Assembly: GCA_019916065.1 (NCBI GenBank) | Contig: CM034237.1 | Span: forward strand, 45,281,084 to 45,345,083 | Length of the DNA: 64,000 bases | Direction of reading: 5' to 3' | From: Vitellaria paradoxa | Lineage: Eukaryota; Streptophyta; Magnoliopsida; Ericales; Sapotaceae | In this document: in pieces, positions 36,787 to 51,609 of the stretch | Layout: every line of letters begins with the position of its first letter | Numbering within the stretch: the first letter of the stretch is position 1 | Position numbers and translations under genes: made by a program | Notes under the pieces: model-generated | Seen by the model: only the letters and a program-made list of their open reading frames with translations | Told to the model about the DNA's origin: nothing | Databases searched by the model: none

Positions 36787-39700
36787 ATGGCTGCCTCGAT
36801 TCATCCGTATCTTCTTCACCCATCGTCGGGACATCACCGGCTGATCGTCCGGCCCAAATTCCGCCAGGTTCGGTGTGCCGACGACCGGAAGGCGCTCTTT
36901 AGCCGCATCGCTCCCGTCTACGATAACGTACGCTTCTGCCTTCCACCTTTTATGCTCACCTATTTTTATGAATCGCTCACCCCTAGGTTCTTAAAGAATT
37001 TGTATCTTCTGTGTACGTGCGGCTTTTTTCGGTCTTTCTTTTGTTCTGTGTAATTGCGGTTTCTTTGCTTTTCAGTTGAATGATATCCTGAGTTTGGGGC
37101 AGCATCGAATTTGGAAACGCATGGCTGTGTCTTGGAGTGGGTAAAGTTCCTACTTCAAAATCATCTGATGTAGATCTATTTTTAATTGAATGTTAAGAGT
37201 TTTTTATTTGCTTTGTATAGGGCGACAGAGGGTGACAATGTGTTGGATTTGTGTTGTGGAAGTGGGGATTTGACGTTTCTCTTGTCTGAAAAAGTAGGTC
37301 CAAATGGCGAGGTTTGTTCTGCTTGATCTTCCTTTTTTATGCTTGTTTTGATTGATAATTAAAGATTTTACCCTGAATTACATTTGTTTTTCTTTTTCTT
37401 TTGTTTGGTGGCAATCCGGAAAATATATGTTTTTTCGAGGAAAGGATTTGGAGGAATTGTTAAGGAAAGAAGGTGGGGGATTTAAAATTCTATGGCCAAA
37501 ACTTATATCATTTCCATGAATTGGGCACAATGTACTAGCCGAATACTCAAAGTCTATCCACTGGCAAATCATAGTGGCATTTCATGGAACAATGAAGCAG
37601 CATATTATATGTTATTATCTGTCAAACCTTTTTATCTAGGCAAGCGACCGGTCATTCGAAAGACTGATTCGTGCTTTTGTTTTGTGAACAGATTGTGGTT
37701 GTCGAATGGAGATTGAAAATTTGTGAATGTAGCTAATATTGCAATGGAATAGGAAAATATTTTACGCTCTGTATTGCTTTTTTTTTCTATTTATTCAATT
37801 TCTTATTTGTTTTAATGTTTTCTGCTGTTTTGGACATAATTCTAGGATTTTTTTTCCCCAGAACAAATGTCATTTTCATGTGCATATGTATCTTCTATAT
37901 GCATGTTGTCTTCGACGCCCTGGTTCCTGCTTAGCATATGAAAATCCAATATCATGCTAATCTGAATATCTTCTCTTTGGAGGTGGACTCATCCATGATC
38001 CGTATGATGTACCATTTTGTGAAAAAAAACCTCTGAAATATTTAATTTGTGTATTACATAAATACACTAAATACTTTTTTGGTCACAATTTTCAGGTGAT
38101 TGGTCTTGATTTCTCGAGCGAGCAATTATCGGTTGCTTCATCTCGGCAGCATTTACGTGCAAAGGCCTGCTATGACAATATTAAGTAAGTATTGGTGAAT
38201 CTAGCTATTGACCGATTAAATCTCTCTGTTGAGGATGCCTCTAAAGCTTTCATGCCTACAAAAAAATGTAAGCCAAATGATTTTTTTCTTTTCTTTTTTT
38301 GTTGTTTCTACATGGTTATGAATCCAGAAACAAATGATCTTGTAAATGGCATTGAGCTATTTATTTAATATGATAAATATAAGGGTAAATTACTTAAATC
38401 TCCCTTGAGGTTTGCTAATAATTCAACCCCCTCATTGGAGGTAAATTTACCCCCTATTAGAGTTAAAATTACTCTTTTGTGCTTATTTTATTTTATTTTT
38501 TTACATCTATTACACTCTAAATCCCATATCTCTCTTTTTTTATATTCTATTTCCTTACTTTTATCAAATTGACTAACTCAAAATCTCCATTTTCTTTATT
38601 TTTTTCCCTTTACTGACATTTATTCTTTGCCCAATCTAACCCACCTCTATTATAATATCTCACTCATAATTTCTTCCAATCATGCCCTATCATCTCTATC
38701 ACCAAAGCAAAAATAACCATAATACAATAGCAATCACCATTTTTCTCTTAAGGCTTGATCACACCACACACAATCACCTAACTGAGTTGACCTGGTCAAC
38801 TCAAAAACTACTATAATCCTTTTTCTCTCTCTCATTCTCTTTCTCAAGTGAAAAATTCTTTTCTTGCTATCCATTATCTTATTCATCTTGATAAATAAGC
38901 AAGATTTAACCTAAAAAACCTAAATTTGAAAGGCAGGTTCACGGATCTGTAAGATTTTTCGCCATATATAACATTAAAATTTAATGGATGGTCTGTAAAA
39001 CTTCCCACCATATATAATATTAAAATTTAATGGATGATCTGTTATGAGGTTAGAAGTTAGGCGCTCCCATAAATATTTCAATTCCCAATTGACAACTGGG
39101 TTGGGAGATTAAGTCATTCTCGTAGCTAGTCCAGCGTTCCCAGCTAACTAGCTAATCTATTTGCTGTTATATAATATACCAATCGCTATATATATATATA
39201 TATATATATATTAAATACACATATACATACACCAGTATTGTCATATTTAATAGAGAAGGAACAATGGGAGCAGGAGTTGGTGATACTAATGAATATATAT
39301 GTACAGAATTGGTACTGAGGAAGAATACTGCAACAACCTTTAACGTAGAAAAATAGTGTGCAACCATGGCCTTTTCATGATGGCCCCAAATCGTTGGATT
39401 CCATCAATCAAAACACTCCAACGTCCCTCAAGGCTCTCTGATGGCTCCCTCACTGTATCCATCTCCCATCCCTCTCACCCTCCTCATTCTTGCTTAATCC
39501 GACTCCACACCACCAAACACGTCTCATTTGCAGATGAAGAAGTCATTCTAGTATATATAAAGAAAGAGAGATGGATCAATCTGGAGTGTAATGGGTGTAA
39601 AAAAATAATGTACACAGAAGCATATATATACTAGAATAGCTTCTTGGTCTGCAAATGAAACGTGTTTGGTAGTGTAAAGTCGGACTAAAAGAGAATGAGG

Positions 39701-41783
39701 AATGTGAGGGGGATGGGAGATGGATACAATAAGGGAGGTTGTGCCATCAGAGAGCCTTAAAGGACGTTGGAGGGTTTTGGTCGATGGAATCCAACGATTT
39801 AGGGCCATCATGAAAAGGCCATGATTGCACACTGTTTTTCTAAGTTAAAGGTTGCTGCAGTACTCTTCCTCAATACTAATTTTAAACATATATATTCATT
39901 AGTATCACCAAAATCTGCTCTCATTGTTCATTCTCTATCAGATACGACAATACTGGTGTATGTGTGTGTGTGTTTAATATATGTATATATAGAGATGGGT
40001 ATATTTATATAGCAGCAAATAAATTAGTTAGTTAACTGGGAACGTAGGACTAGCTAGGAGAATGACTTAACCTCCTAACTCAGCCGTCAATTTGAAATTG
40101 AAATATTTATGGGAGCGCTTGACTTCTAACCTCCTAACAAGCCGTCCATTAGGTTTTAATGTTGTATATGGCGGGAAGTTTTACAGACCATCCATTAAAT
40201 TTTAATGTTGTATATAGCGGGAAATCTTACAGATCTGGGGACCTGGCTTTGAAATTTAGGTTTTTAGGTTAAATCTTGCTTATTTTATCAAAAGATGAAT
40301 AAGATAATGGATAGTAAGAAAAGAAATCTATTCTTAAGAAGGAGAATGAGAGAGAAAATGATTATGATGGTTTTTGAGTTGACCAAGTCGATTTAGTTGG
40401 GTGATTGTGTGTAGTGTGATCAAGCCTTAAGAGAAAAGGGTGATTATTATTGTGTTATGGTTATTTTTGCTTTGGTGATGGAGTCGATAAGGCATGATTG
40501 GAAGATATTATGATTGAGATGAGCTAGATTGGGCAGAGAATAAATGCCAGTAAAGGGGAAAAAATTAAAAAAAAGGGGAAATTTTGAGTTAGTTAATTTG
40601 ATAAAGTAAGGAAATAGAATATAAAGAAAGAGAGATATGAGTCAATCTAGAGTGTAATGGATGTAAAAAGATAAGGTACACAGAAATATATATATATATA
40701 TATATACTAGAATGGCTTCTTGGTCTTCAAAGGAGACGTGTTTGGTGGTGTGAAGTCGAATTAAGAGAGAATGAGGAGTGTGAGGGGGATGGGAGATGGA
40801 TACAGTGAGGGAGGTTGAGCCATCAGAGAGCCTTTTGAGACGTTGGAGGATTTTGGTTGATGGAATCCAACGATTTGGGGCCATTATGAAAAGGCCATGG
40901 TTGTGCACTGTTTTTCTAAATTAAAGGTTGTTGTAGTACTCTTTCTCAGTATCAATTATATATATATATATTCATTAGTATCACCAACTCTTACTCCTAT
41001 TGTTCATTTTCTATCAAATACGACAATACTGGTGTATGTATGTGTGTGTAATATATATATATATATATATAGATAGATAGATTGGTATATTATATAGTAG
41101 CAAATAGATTAGTTTGGTAGCTGGGAACGTAAGACTGTATGGGAGAATGACTTAACCTCTCAGCGCAGCTGTCAATTGGGAATTGCAATATTTATGGGAG
41201 CGCCTAACTTCTAACCTTCCAATAAACCATCCATTAAGTTTTAATGTTGTATATGGCGGGAAATTTTACAGACCATTCATTAAATTTTAATGTTGTCTAT
41301 GGCTGGAAATCTAACTGATCCGGGGATCTGACTTTCAAATTTAGGTTTTTTAGGTTCAATCTTGCTTATTTTATGAAAGATGAATGAGATAATGGATAGT
41401 AAGAAAAAAAAATCTGTTCTTGAGAAGGAGAATGAGAGAGAGAAAATGATTATGACAGTCCTTGAGTTGACCAAGGCAACTCAGTTGGGTGATTGTGTGT
41501 GGTGCGATCAAGTCTTAAGAGAAAATGGGTGATTGTTATTGTATTATGGTTATTTTTGCTTTAGTGATAGAGTCAATAGGGCATAGTTGGAAGATATTAT
41601 GGGTGGGATATTATGAGTGTGGTGGGTTAGATTGTGCAGAGAAAAAAAGGGGGGGGGAGGAAAAGAAAAGGGAAATTTTTAGTTAGCTAATTTGATAAAA
41701 GTAAGGAAATAGAATATAAAGAAAGAGAGATATGAGTCAATCTAAAGTGTAATAGATGTAAAAAAAATAAGGTACACAGAAAC

Positions 41784-41823
<40 letters not shown>

Positions 41824-44800
41824 TAGAATGGCTTCTTGGTCTTCAATTGAGACGTGTTTGGTGGTGTGAAGTCGGATTAAGAGAGAATGAGGAGGGTGAG
41901 AGGGATGAGAGATGGATACAGTGAGAGAGGTTGAGCCATCAGAGAGCCTTTAGGGACGTTGGAGGATTTTGGTTGATAGAATCCAACGATTTGGGGCCAT
42001 CATGAAAAGGTTATGGTTGCACACTGTTTTTTTCTAAGTTAAAGGTTGCTGTAGTACTCTTCCCATTGTTCCTTCTCTATCAAATACGACAATATTGGTG
42101 TATGTATGTGTTTGTTTAATATATATATATATATAGATGGGTATATTATATAGCAGCAAATAGATTAGTTAGCTAGTTGGGAACGCAGGACTAGCTAGGA
42201 GGATGACTTAGCCTCCCAATCCAACTGTCAATTGGGAATTAAAATATTTATGGGAGCACCTGACTTCTAATCTCCCAACAGACCATCCATTAAATTTTAA
42301 TGTTGTATATGGCGGGAAGTCTTACAGGCTATCCATTAAATTTTAATGCTGTATATGGTGGGAAATCTTACAGATCTGGGGACCTGCCTTTCAAATTTAG
42401 GTTTTTTAGGCTAAATCTTGCTTAGTTCATCCAAGATGAATAAGATAATAGATAACAAAAAAAGAAATCTGTTCTTGAGAAGTAGAATGAGAGAGCGAAT
42501 AATTATGACAGTTCTTGAGTTGACCAAGTCAACTCATTTAGCTGATTGTGTGCGGTGTGATCAAGCCTTATAAAAAGAAGGGTGATTGTTATTGTATTAT
42601 AGTTATTTTTGCTTTGGTGATAGAGGGCATGATTGGAAGATATTGTGGGTGAGATATTATGATTGATGTGGGTTAGATTGGGTAGAGAATAAATATCAGT
42701 AAAGGTAAAAAAAAATAAACAAAAGGAAAATTTTGAGTTAGCCATTTGATAAAAATAAGGAAATAGAATATAAAAAAAGAGAGATATGGGTCAATTTAGA
42801 GTGTAATGGATGGAAAAAAATAAAGTACACAGAAACATACATATACATATATATATATATATATATATACTAGAATGGCTTCTTGGTTTGCAAATGAGAC
42901 ATGTTTTGTGGTGTGAAGTCGGATTATGAGAGAATGAAGAGTGTGAGGGGGTGGAAGATGGATACAATGAGGGAGGTTGAGCCATCAGAGTGTCTTAAGG
43001 GACGTTGGAAGATTTTGGTTGATGGAATCCAACGATTTGGGTCTATCATGAAAAGACCATGATTGCACACTGTTTTTTTTAAGTTAAAGATTGTTGCAGT
43101 ACTCTTCCTCAGTACCAATTCTGTAGATATGTATTCATTAGTATCATCGACTCCTACTCCCATTATTCCTTCTCTATCAGATACGATAATATTGGTGTAT
43201 ATATGTGTGTTTAATATATATATATATATATAGATTGATGGATATATTATATAGTAGCAAATAGATTAGCTAACTAGCTTGGAATGCAAGACTAGTTAGG
43301 AGAATGATTTAACCTCCCAACCCAATTATCAATTTGGAATTAAAATATTTAAGGGAGCGCCTGACTTCTAATCTCCCAACAAACCATCCATTAAATTTTA
43401 AAGTTGTATATGGTGAGAAGTCTTACAAACCATCCATTAAATTTTAATGTTGTATCTGGCGGGAAATCTTACAGATCCAGAGACCTGGCCTTCAAATTCC
43501 GGTTTTTTAGGTTAAATCTTGCTTATTTTATCGAAGATGAATAAGATAATGGATAGTAAGAAAAGAAATCCGTTTTGAGAAGGAGAATGAGAGGGAGAAA
43601 ATAATTATGGCAGTTCTTGAGATGACCAGGTCAAATCAGTTGGGTGATTGTGTGTAGTGTGATCAAGCTTTAAGAGAAACGGGTGATTGTTATTGTATTA
43701 TAGTTATTTTTGCTTTGGTGAGAGAGTTAATAGGGTATGATTGGAAGATATTATGGGTGAGATATTATGATTGAGGTGAGTTAGATTGGGCAGAGAATAA
43801 ATGTCAGTAAAAGAGAAAAAAAATAAAGAAAAGGGAAATTTTGAGTTAGCCAATTTGATAAAAGTAAGGAAATAAAATATAAAGAAAGAGAGATACGGGC
43901 CAATCTAGTTAGTCCTGTGTTCCTAGCTTGCTAGTTAATCTATTTGTTGCTATATAATATACCTATCTCTATATGTATACACACATATACATACACCAAT
44001 ATTGTCGTATTTGATAGAGAAGGAACAATGAGAGTAGGAGCTGGTGATACTAATGAATATATATGTATAGAATTGGTACTGTGGAAGAGTATTGTAGCAA
44101 CCTTTAACTTAGAAAAAATAGTGTGTAACCATGACCTTTTCATCATGGCCCCAAGTCATTGGATTCCATCGACCAAAACCCTCCAATGTCCCTTAGGACT
44201 CTCTGATGGCTCAACCTCTCTCACTGTGTCCATCTCCCATCTCTCTTAATCCGACTTCACACTATCAAACATGTCTTATTTGCAGACTAAGAAGCCATTC
44301 TAGTGTATGTATATATATATGTTTCTGTGTACCTTATTTTTTTTTATATTCATTACACTCGAGATTGACCTATATCTTTCTTTATATTCGATTTCCTTAC
44401 CTTTATCAGATTGGGCAACTCAAAATTTCCTTTTTCTTTATTTTTTTCCGCTTTACTGACATTTATTCTCTGCCTAATGTAGCCCACCTTAATCATAATA
44501 TCTCACCCATAATATCTTCCAATCATACCCTATTGACTCTATCACCAAAGCAAAAATAATCATAATACACTAACAATAACCCGTTTTCTCTTAAGGCTTG
44601 ATCACACCACACACAATCACCCAACCGTGTTGACTTGGTCAACTCAAGAACTATCATAATCATTTTCTCTCTCATTCTCCTTCTCAAGAACGGATTTCTT
44701 TTCTTGCTATCCGTTATCTTATTCATCTCTTATAAAATAAGTAAAATTTAATCTAAAAAACTTGAATTTGAAAGTTAGGTCCTCGGATTTGTAAGATTTC

Positions 44801-47800
44801 TTGCCATATAGAACATTAAAATTTAATGGATGCTCTGTAACACTTCCCGCCATATACAACATTAAAATTTAATTGATGGTCCATTGGGAGGTCAGAAGTC
44901 AGGCGCTTTCATACATATTTCAATTCCCAATTAACGGCTGGATTGGAAGGTTAAGTTATTCTCATAGCTAGTCCTGAATTCCTACCCAGTTGGCTAATCT
45001 ATTTGCTATTATATAATATACCCATCTATATATATATATATATATTAAACGCACATACATGTACCAGTATTGTCGTATTTGATAGAGAAGGAACAATGGG
45101 AGCAGGAGTTGGTGATACTAATGAATATGTATGTATAGAATTGGTATTGAGAAAGAGTACTGCAACAACCTTCAACTTAGAAAAATAGTGTGCAACCATA
45201 GCCTTTTCATGATGGCCCCAAGTCGTTGGATTCCATCAACCAAAACCCTCCAACATCCCTTAAGGCTCTCTGATGGCTCAACCTCCCTCACTATATCTAT
45301 CTCACATCCCCCTTATGCTCCTCATTCTCTCATAATCCGACTTCACACCACCAAACATGTCTCATTTGCAGACCAAGAAGCCATTCTAGTATATATGTTT
45401 CTGTGTACCTTATTTTTTTTTACATTCATTACATTCTAGATTGACCTATATCTCTCTTTCTTTATATTCTATTTCCTTACTTCTATCAAATTGGCCAACT
45501 CAAAATTTCCCTTTTCTTTATTTTTTTTCCCCTTTACTAACATTTATTCTTTGCCCAATGTAGCCCACCTCAATTATAGTATCGTGCAATCATGCCGTAT
45601 GGACTCTATCGCCAAAGTATAAATAATCATAATACAATAACAATCATCCATTTTTTCTTAAGGCTTGATCACACTACATGCAATCACTCAACTAAGTTGA
45701 CTTGGTCAACTCAAGAACTGCCATAATCATTTTCTCTCTTTCATTCTCCTTCTTAAGAACTGATTTCTTTTCTTGCTATTCATTATCTTATTCATCTTTG
45801 ATAAAATAAGTAAGATTAAACCCAAAAAAATCTGAATTTGAAAGGGAGGTCCTCGGATCTGTAAGACTTCCCGTCATATACAACATTAAAATTTAATGGA
45901 TGGTCTGTTGGGAGGTTAGAAGTTGCTCCCATAAATATTTCAATTCTAAATTGACGGCTGGGTTGGGAGGTTAAGTCATTCTTCTATCTAGTCCTGCATT
46001 CCCAGCTAGCTAGCTAGCTAATCTATTTGCTGTTATATGATATACCTATCTCTCTATATATATATATATATTAAACACACACATACATACACCAGTGTTT
46101 TATTTGATAGAGAAGGAGCAATGGAAGCAGAGTTGGTGATGCTAATGAATATGTATGTATAGAATGTTGGAATCAAGAACGCAGCGGAATAGGTTTTTTA
46201 AAAAAATTTCGGATCGATCATGCATAAAAAATTATAAACTTCTTTATATAATTGTATTCAAAATACAAAAGCGAAATTAAATTAATAAACAAAACCAACC
46301 TTTTGTTATTTCTTGATTTGATCTTGGTTTCTTGAACTTTTCTTTTTCTGACGGTTAAGACGCCTAGGTTTTCCGCTCTTTCTTCTATCAGGATCTTCTT
46401 AGGGTTTTCTGATGTCTAGGGTTGTGTGGGCAACTTAATAGACTGATCCTTTATATAGGCAAGAGTAGAGGACCTAGGTGCAAATAAACTTAAGTTGGCT
46501 AATTAAGAAATTACCCATAATTATCTCATAATTACGAATACATCCCCTAATAATTATAATTTACTCCACTAAAAAGGTATAATTGAACTCCAACCCTAGT
46601 TTATTGAAATAATTTCACAAAACACCTTATTCACTCTTTAGTTCTGCAATTGAGCCCCTTCACCAGATATTGAGACAATTAGAATTAAGAAGCTATCCAA
46701 TTCTAATTGATACCTCCCTTCATATTCTAAGAACTATTATTCTAATCATTTTGTGTTGGTCACTATTTTAATAACATATTATTAAGACGACCGGATCTGG
46801 TTTTAATGATTAGTTAATATTCTTAATATGGATAATATTCTATCTTAAATGAGATTGTAGATTCCTTCTTGATAGTGTATGTTCCCTAGTTTTATGTAAT
46901 GATTCCCAAAATACTGAGGTGTTGGCCTAATGATAATCAGTCTCACTCCTAATGAATTAAAGTTATCATTACATAAAACATTGTCCATCACTATCTCAAG
47001 ATTTAGAGCAATTGTTTAGAGTGAATATAAGAAATACATAGCATAGCTTAGATGTATTTCTTATCATTGTCCTGTTCAGTGTCTTTCACACCAACACTTT
47101 AGATTCAAAGTCCACTACTCTAATGATTGAGATAAATCATTCTATCATATAGAATTCTAAAATGCTACAATCTTTCAATTGAAATGTCCCCATCTCAACA
47201 CTGACTGTGAACAAATCTAGATTGATTAATACTTAGATTCATATCTCCTGTGTATGAAACAATTTCATGCACATGAATCAAGTTCATTAATCAATCAAGA
47301 ATTACATTCATCACATGAAATATATGCATCCATAAATAATAAACAAACTTTAGATAAACTAAATAATAATTCTTTGATAAAATAAAATCAGTTCATCATT
47401 TAATATATAACTTTAGGGCAAACATCTCAACATAGATTTGGTATTAAGAAAGAGTACTGCAGCAACCTTTAACTTTGAAAAAATAGTGTGCAACTATGGC
47501 CTTTTCATGATGGCCCCAAATCGTTGGATTCCATCAACTAAAACTCTCTAACATCCCTTAAAGCTCTCTGGTGGCGCAACCTCCCTCACTATATCCATCT
47601 CCCATCCTCCTCACACTCCTTATTTTCTCTTAATCTGATTTCATACCATCAAACATGTCTCATTTGCAGACCAAGAAGCCATTTTAGTATATATATATAT
47701 ATGTTTCTGTGTACCTTACTTTTTTACATTCATTACACTCTAGATTGACCTATATCTCTCTTTCTTTATATTCTATTTCCTTACTTTTATCAAATTGGCC

Positions 47801-50800
47801 AACTCAAAATTTCCCTTTTCTTTATTTTTTTCCCTTTTACTGACATTTATTCTCTGCTCAATGTAGCCCACCTCAATCATAATATCTCACTCATAACATC
47901 TTCCGATCATCCCCTATTGACTCTATCACCAAGATAATTATAATACAATAACAATCACCTTTTTCCTCTTAAGGTTTGATCATACCATACACAATCACCC
48001 TACTGAGTTGACTTGGTCAACTCAATAACTGTCATAATCATTTTCTCTCTCATTCTCTTTCTCAAGAACGGATTTCTTTTCTTGCTATCCATTATCTTAT
48101 TCATCTTTGATAAAATATGCAAGATTTAACCTGAAACACTTGAATTTGAAAGCTAGGTTCTCGGACCTGTAAGATTTCCCGCCATAGACAACATAAAAAT
48201 TTAATGGATGGTTTGTAAGACTTCCCGCCATATACAACATTAAAATTTAGTGGATGGTCTGTTGGGTGGTCAGAAGTCAAGCGCTCCCATAAATATTTCA
48301 ATTCCCAATTGACAGCTGGGTTGGGAGGTTAAGTCATTCTCGTAGCTAGTCCTGCGTTCCTAGCTAGTTAGCTAATCTATTTGCTGCTATATAATATACC
48401 CATCTCTCTCTCTCTATATATTTATATATTAGACACACACATACATACATCGGTATTGTTGTATTTGATAGAGAAGGAACAATGGGAGCAGGAGTTGGTG
48501 ATACTAATAAATATATATGTATAGAATCGGTATTGAGGAAGAGTACTGCAGCAACATTTAACTTAGAATAAACAATATGCAACCATGGCCTTTTCATGAT
48601 GGCCCTAAATCGTTGGATTCCATCAACCAAAATCCTCCAACGTTCATTGAGGCTCTCTGTTGGCTCAACCTCGCTCTTTGTATCCATCTCCAATTCTCGT
48701 CACACTCCTCATTCTCTCTTAATCCGACTTCACACTACCAAACACGTCTCATTTGCAGACCAAGAAGCTATTCTAGTGTGTGTATATATATATCTATATG
48801 TTTCTGTGTGCTTTATTTTTTTACATCCATTACACTCCAGATTGACCGATATCTCTCTTTGTTTATATTCAATTTCCTTACTTTTATCAAATTGGCCAAC
48901 TCAAAATTTTCCTTTTCTTTATTTTTTTCCCATTTATTGACATTTATTCTCCACCCAATCTAACTCACCTCAATTATAGTATCTCAGCCATAATATTTTC
49001 CAATCATGCCCTATCGACTCTATCACCAAAGCAAAAATAACCATAATAAAATAACAATCACCCTTGTTCCCTAAAGGCTTGATCACACCGCACCCAATCA
49101 TCCAATTGAGTTGACCAAGAACTGACATAATCATTTTCTCTCTCATATTCTCCTTCTCAAGAGCAGATTTCTTTTCTTGTTATCCATTATCTTTTTCATC
49201 TTTGATAAAATAAGCAAGATTTAACCTAAAAAACCTGAATTTCAAAGTTAAGTCCCTGGATCTGTAAGATTTCCCGCCATATACAACATTAAAATTTAAT
49301 GGATGGTCCGTAAGACTCCCCGCCATATTTGATAGAGAAAAAACAATTGGAGTAGGAGTTGGTTATACTAATGAATGTATGTATAGAATTGGTATTGAGA
49401 AAAAATACTACAGATGAGACATGTTTGGTGGTGTGAAGTCGGATTAAAGAGAGAATGAGGAGTGTGAGGGGGTGGAAGATGGATATAGTGATGGAGGTTG
49501 AGCCATTAGAGAGCCTTAAGAGACGTTGGAGGGTTTTCGTTGATGGAATCCAATGATTTGGTGCCATCATGAAAAGGCCATGGTTGCACACTGTTTTTTC
49601 TAAGTTAAAGTTTGCTGCAGTGCTCTTCCTCAGAACCAATTCTGTACATATATATTTATTAGTATCGTCAACTTCTGCTCTCATTGTTTCTTCTCTATCA
49701 AATACGACAATACTGGTGTATGTATATGCATGTTTAATATATAGATATATAGAGATGGGTATATCATATAGCAGTAAATAGATTAGAGAACGCAGGACTA
49801 GTTAGGAGAATGACTTAACCTCCCAACCTAGCCGTTAATTGGGAATTGAAATATTCATAGGAGCGCTTGACTTCTAATCTCCCAATAGACCATCCATTAA
49901 GTTTTAATTTTGTATATGGCGGGAAGTCTTACAGACTATCTATTAAATTTTCATGTTGTATATGGCAAGCAATCTTACAAATTCGGGGATATGGCTTTCA
50001 AATTCAGGTTTTTTAGGTTAAATCTTACTTATTTTATGAAAGATGAATAAGATAATGAATGGCAAGAAAGGAAATCTGTTCTTGAGAGGGAGAATGAGAG
50101 AGAGAAAATGATTATGGCAGTTCTTAAGTTGACCAAATCGACTTAGTTAGGTGATTATGTGTGGTGTGATCAAGTCTTATGAGAACAGGGGTGATTGTTA
50201 TTGTATTATAGTTATTTTTGTTTTGGTAATAGAGTCGATAGGGCATGATTGAAAGATATTATGGGTGAGGTATTATGATTGAGGTGGGTTATATTGGGCA
50301 GAGAATAAATGTCAATAAAGGGGAAAGAATAAAGAAGAGGGGAATTTTAAGTTGGCCAATTTGATAAAAATAAGGAAATAGAATATTAAGAAAAATATGG
50401 GTCAATCTAGTGTATAATGGATGTAAAAAAATAAGATACGCAGAAATATATATATATATATATATACACACTAGAATGGCTTCTTGGTCTACGAAGGAGA
50501 CATGTTTTGTGGTGTGAAGTCGGATTAAGAGAGAATGAGGAGTGTGAGGGGGTGGAAGATGAATACAGTGAGGGAGGTTGAGCTATCAGAGAGCCTTAAG
50601 GGACGTTGGAGAGTTTTGGTTGATGGAATCCAATGATTTGGGGCCATCATGAAAAGGCCATGGTTGCACATTGTTTTTTCTAAGTTAAAGGTTGCTGTAG
50701 CACTCTTCTTTAGTACCAATTCTGTACATATATATTCATTAGTATCACCAATTCCTACTCCCATTGTTCCTTCTTTATCAAATACGACAATACTGGTGTA

Positions 50801-51565
50801 TGTATATGTGTGTTTAATATATACATATATAGAGATGGGTATATTATATAGTAGCAAATGGATTAGCTAGCTAGCTGGGAACGCAAGACTAGCTAGGAGA
50901 ATGACTTAACCTTCCAACCTAGCCGTCAATTTGGAATTGAAATATTTATGGGAGCGCCTGACTTCTAATCTCCCAACAGACTATCCATTAAATTTTAATG
51001 TTGTATGGCGGGAAGTCTTGCAGACCATCTATTAAATTTTAATGTTGTATATCGTTGGAAATCTTATAGATCCAGGGACTTGGCTTTCAAATTCAGGTTT
51101 TTTTTTTTGTTAAATCTTGCTTATTTTATCAAAGATGAATAAGATAATAGATAGTAAAAAAGAAATTTGTTCTTGAGAAGGAGAATGAGAGAGAGAAAAT
51201 AATTATGGTAGTTCTTGAGTTGATCAAGTCAACTCAGTTGGGTGATTGTGTGTGGTGTGATCAAGCCTTAAGAGAAAAAAGGTGATTGTTATTATATTAT
51301 GGTTATTTTTGCTTTGGTGATAGAGTCAATAGGGCATGATTGGAAGATATTATGGGTGAAATATTATGATTAAGGTGCATTAGATTGAGGAGAGAATAAA
51401 TGTCGGTAAAGGGGAAAAAATAAAGAAATGGGAAATTTTGAGTTAGCTAATTTGATAAAAGTAAGGAAATAGAATAAAAAAAAAGAGAGATATGGGTCAA
51501 TCTAGCTAGTTCTGCGTTCCCAGCTAGCTAACTAATCTATTTGCTACTATATAATATACTCATCT

Positions 51566-51609
<44 letters not shown>

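Noticed and set aside
48364..48963. Overlapping open frames of 109-128 codons on both strands
   Set aside because: They lie in the repeated monomer of the MENG intron element, occur on both strands and in several frames, and match no known family. Treated as part of the repeat.
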